Of a DNA stretch of 6,651 nucleotides, positions 5,364-6,651 are shown piece after piece. The notes beneath the pieces are model-generated. The model ran no database searches. It worked only from the letters and a program-made list of their open reading frames with translations, and was not told the origin of the DNA. The stretch lies in assembly GCA_964619685.1 (NCBI GenBank), contig CAZUET010000099.1, positions 1 to 6,651 of the forward strand. The letters are read 5' to 3'. This DNA comes from RUG14300 sp964619685. GTDB lineage: Bacteria > Bacillota > Clostridia > Christensenellales > CAG-1252. How positions within the stretch are numbered: position 1 is the first letter of the stretch; each line of letters opens with the position of its first letter. The translations under genes and the position numbers were made by a program.

Positions 5364-6416
5364 ATGGGAACTTCCGTAATAAAGTGCGACGGATGCGGTG
5401 CAGATATGCTATATGCACCCGAAAAGTCAAGACTTGTGTGTCCATACTGCTCTAAAGAGCGTACTATCCAAAAACGATTTACGCATAAGCGTGATTTCTA
5501 TAAGGAACGGAATACAAGTATAGTCGACGAAACCGAAACCACTTGCGCTTGTCCTAATTGCGGTGGTGAAGTCGTGCTTGAATCGTTCGTAACCGCTATG
5601 AAATGCCCCTTTTGTGACTCAACCAATGTAGTCAAAAAAGAGAGCATTAAAGGTATGAAAGCCGATGGTATCATCCCATTTAAGATAACAAGAGATTCTG
5701 CCTATGAATCGGGTAAAAAATGGCTCAAAAAACGCTTTTATGTCAATAAAAAGTTCAAAAAAGAGTTTAAACCCGACAATGTAAACGGCGTATATATCCC
5801 GTCCTTCGTATTTTCTGCGACTACAGAATCTTTCTATTCCGCTAAACTCGGCGAGTATTATTATGTAACAGTCGGTAGCGGTAAAAATAGACGAACCGAA
5901 AGGCGTACACGGTGGTTTAGAGTAAGCGGATCTTACAGCAGGTTTTTCGATAATGTGTTGATCGAGGCAAGTAAACAGCTTGTTCAAAAGGATCTCGATA
6001 ATATACTTCCATATGATATGGACAGTATAGAAAAGTATACTCCCGAATATGTCGCAGGCTTTTCCGCTGAAAAAAATGATGCAACTATCACCGATTCTTT
6101 TGATGTCGCTAAGGAACGAATCGATAGTATGCTTAAAAGAGAAATACTTTCTCAATATCATTATGACGAGATCGAAAGCTTTAGAATCGATACCGATTAT
6201 GATCCGATTACATTTAACTATGTAATGATACCCATGTGGATATTTGGATTTAAATTCAAAGAAAAAATGTATCGTTTTCTTGTAAATGGTACGACAGGAA
6301 AATCGTTTGGAAAATATCCTAAATCAGTACCCAAAATACTCCTTACAATATTCTTAATATTAGGTGCATTGGCAGGGTTTATAATCTGGTTCCTTATAGA
6401 AGCAGGAATAATATAA
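5364..6416 (+). CDS. Zinc-ribbon protein with C-terminal membrane anchor (YdjG-like)
   Basis: This 350-residue protein has two N-terminal zinc ribbons: C8/C11 with C26/C29, and C63/C66 with C81/C84 (C61 is an extra cysteine). A central domain of about 100-315 follows, rich in tyrosine and lysine, starting with the conserved-looking A-D-G-I-I-P-F-K at 100-107 and carrying Y-I-P-S-F at 144-148 and P-M-W-I-F-G-F at 290-296. A single hydrophobic segment at about 324-346, preceded by K-Y-P-K-S-V-P-K, makes it a probable tail-anchored membrane protein with its domains in the cytoplasm. This architecture matches YdjG-type proteins, sometimes mislabelled as primosomal protein N' because of the zinc ribbon; no helicase motifs are present. 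It follows the SPFH gene by 2 bp and probably anchors that protein at the membrane. The start at 5364 is the first Met, three codons before the first conserved residues. No enzymatic motif is recognised. Confidence 0.8.
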   Translation: MGTSVIKCDGCGADMLYAPEKSRLVCPYCSKERTIQKRFTHKRDFYKERNTSIVDETETTCACPNCGGEVVLESFVTAMKCPFCDSTNVVKKESIKGMKADGIIPFKITRDSAYESGKKWLKKRFYVNKKFKKEFKPDNVNGVYIPSFVFSATTESFYSAKLGEYYYVTVGSGKNRRTERRTRWFRVSGSYSRFFDNVLIEASKQLVQKDLDNILPYDMDSIEKYTPEYVAGFSAEKNDATITDSFDVAKERIDSMLKREILSQYHYDEIESFRIDTDYDPITFNYVMIPMWIFGFKFKEKMYRFLVNGTTGKSFGKYPKSVPKILLTIFLILGALAGFIIWFLIEAGII

Positions 6417-6421
6417 TAATT

Positions 6422-6456
6422 AAGCGTGTTTGTTAAAAATGCAAGCACGCTTTTTT
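6422..6456 (+). terminator. Rho-independent terminator of the SPFH/zinc-ribbon operon
   Basis: AAGCGTG at 6422-6428 pairs with CACGCTT at 6446-6452. The stem continues inward to 6433/6441 with two wobble pairs, giving about 12 pairs and a 7-nt loop. T's run from 6451 to 6456. It begins 6 bp after the YdjG-like stop codon. Confidence 0.9.
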
Positions 6457-6651
6457 ACTAAGAAATTAGATGCCGATACCTATGGTATCGCCCTATCGGG
6501 TAGACTTCAAACTTCGTTTTCCGCTTGGGTATGACGGGACGAAAAGTTTGAAAGAGAACGGAATGTTTTTATATGTTTATATTCTCCACAAAATCCTATT
6601 TCTTTATTTTATTAAAATTATCGCAATTAACTCAATTCTATTGTATATTTT
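6457..6651. other. Non-coding tail with inverted repeats, no gene recognised
   Basis: This stretch has no reading frame with a start, ribosome binding site and recognisable protein. A tight hairpin pairs CGATACC at 6474-6480 with GGTATCG at 6484-6490 around a 3-nt loop. A second copy of TATCGG at 6494-6499 could compete for the same left arm. A longer-range pair joins TTCAAACTT at 6506-6514 with AAGTTTGAA at 6544-6552. The last hundred bases are very AT-rich, with no properly spaced promoter boxes. It may be a dispersed intergenic element or an unrecognised small RNA. Confidence 0.5.

Noticed and set aside
5619..6161. Minus-strand open frame of 180 codons inside the YdjG-like gene
   Set aside because: It is antisense to a coding region with clear zinc-ribbon and membrane features. 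There is no promoter, binding site or family resemblance.
6621..6651. Promoter for a gene beyond the right edge
   Set aside because: TATATT at 6644-6649 is a fair -10 box, but the expected -35 position around 6621-6626 does not match, and AT-rich sequence produces such boxes by chance.

Overview
The window looks like a piece of a chromosome from an anaerobic, AT-leaning Firmicute (Clostridia-like). It has strong AGGAG-type ribosome binding sites, sigma-A-type promoter boxes, hairpin-plus-T-run terminators, standard stop usage, and iron-sulfur and flavin redox enzymes with no membrane respiratory subunit. The organism is inferred from these traits and from protein style, not from a marker gene. 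All genes read on the + strand. Nothing points to a phage, plasmid or transposon.

Region 1 (1-72) is a perfect 34-bp inverted repeat with a 4-nt centre at the very edge of the window. Its right arm is ordinary coding sequence of the first gene. Its left arm is a mirror copy that destroys that gene's 5' end. It is most simply explained as a fold-back or contig-end artefact, so the first gene should be read as 5'-truncated.

Region 2 (about 41-4032) is a probable four-gene redox operon. It encodes an NAD(P)H/FAD electron-input subunit with a 2Fe-2S site, a small electron-transfer subunit with one 2Fe-2S and two 4Fe-4S sites, a fumarate-reductase-type flavoprotein, and an LDH-fold enzyme with the malate-type specificity arginine. 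The simplest reading is a soluble, quinone-independent NAD(P)H:fumarate oxidoreductase coupled to malate dehydrogenase. Together with a fumarase not present here, these would form the reductive branch oxaloacetate -> malate -> fumarate -> succinate and reoxidise NAD(P)H during fermentation. A strong terminator closes the unit at 4115-4149.

Region 3 (4181-6456) is a second, independent transcription unit with its own near-consensus promoter and terminator. It encodes an SPFH-domain protein with three C-terminal zinc ribbons (YdjI-like) and a protein with two N-terminal zinc ribbons and one C-terminal membrane helix (YdjG-like). The pair resembles the envelope-stress module found beside PspA in Bacillus subtilis, but neither a PspA nor a YdjH gene is visible here.

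The two gene-poor stretches are the 207-bp gap at 4033-4239 and the 235-bp tail at 6417-6651. The first holds a nested hairpin, a terminator and a promoter. The second holds a terminator followed by unexplained inverted repeats and an AT-rich end with no convincing gene.
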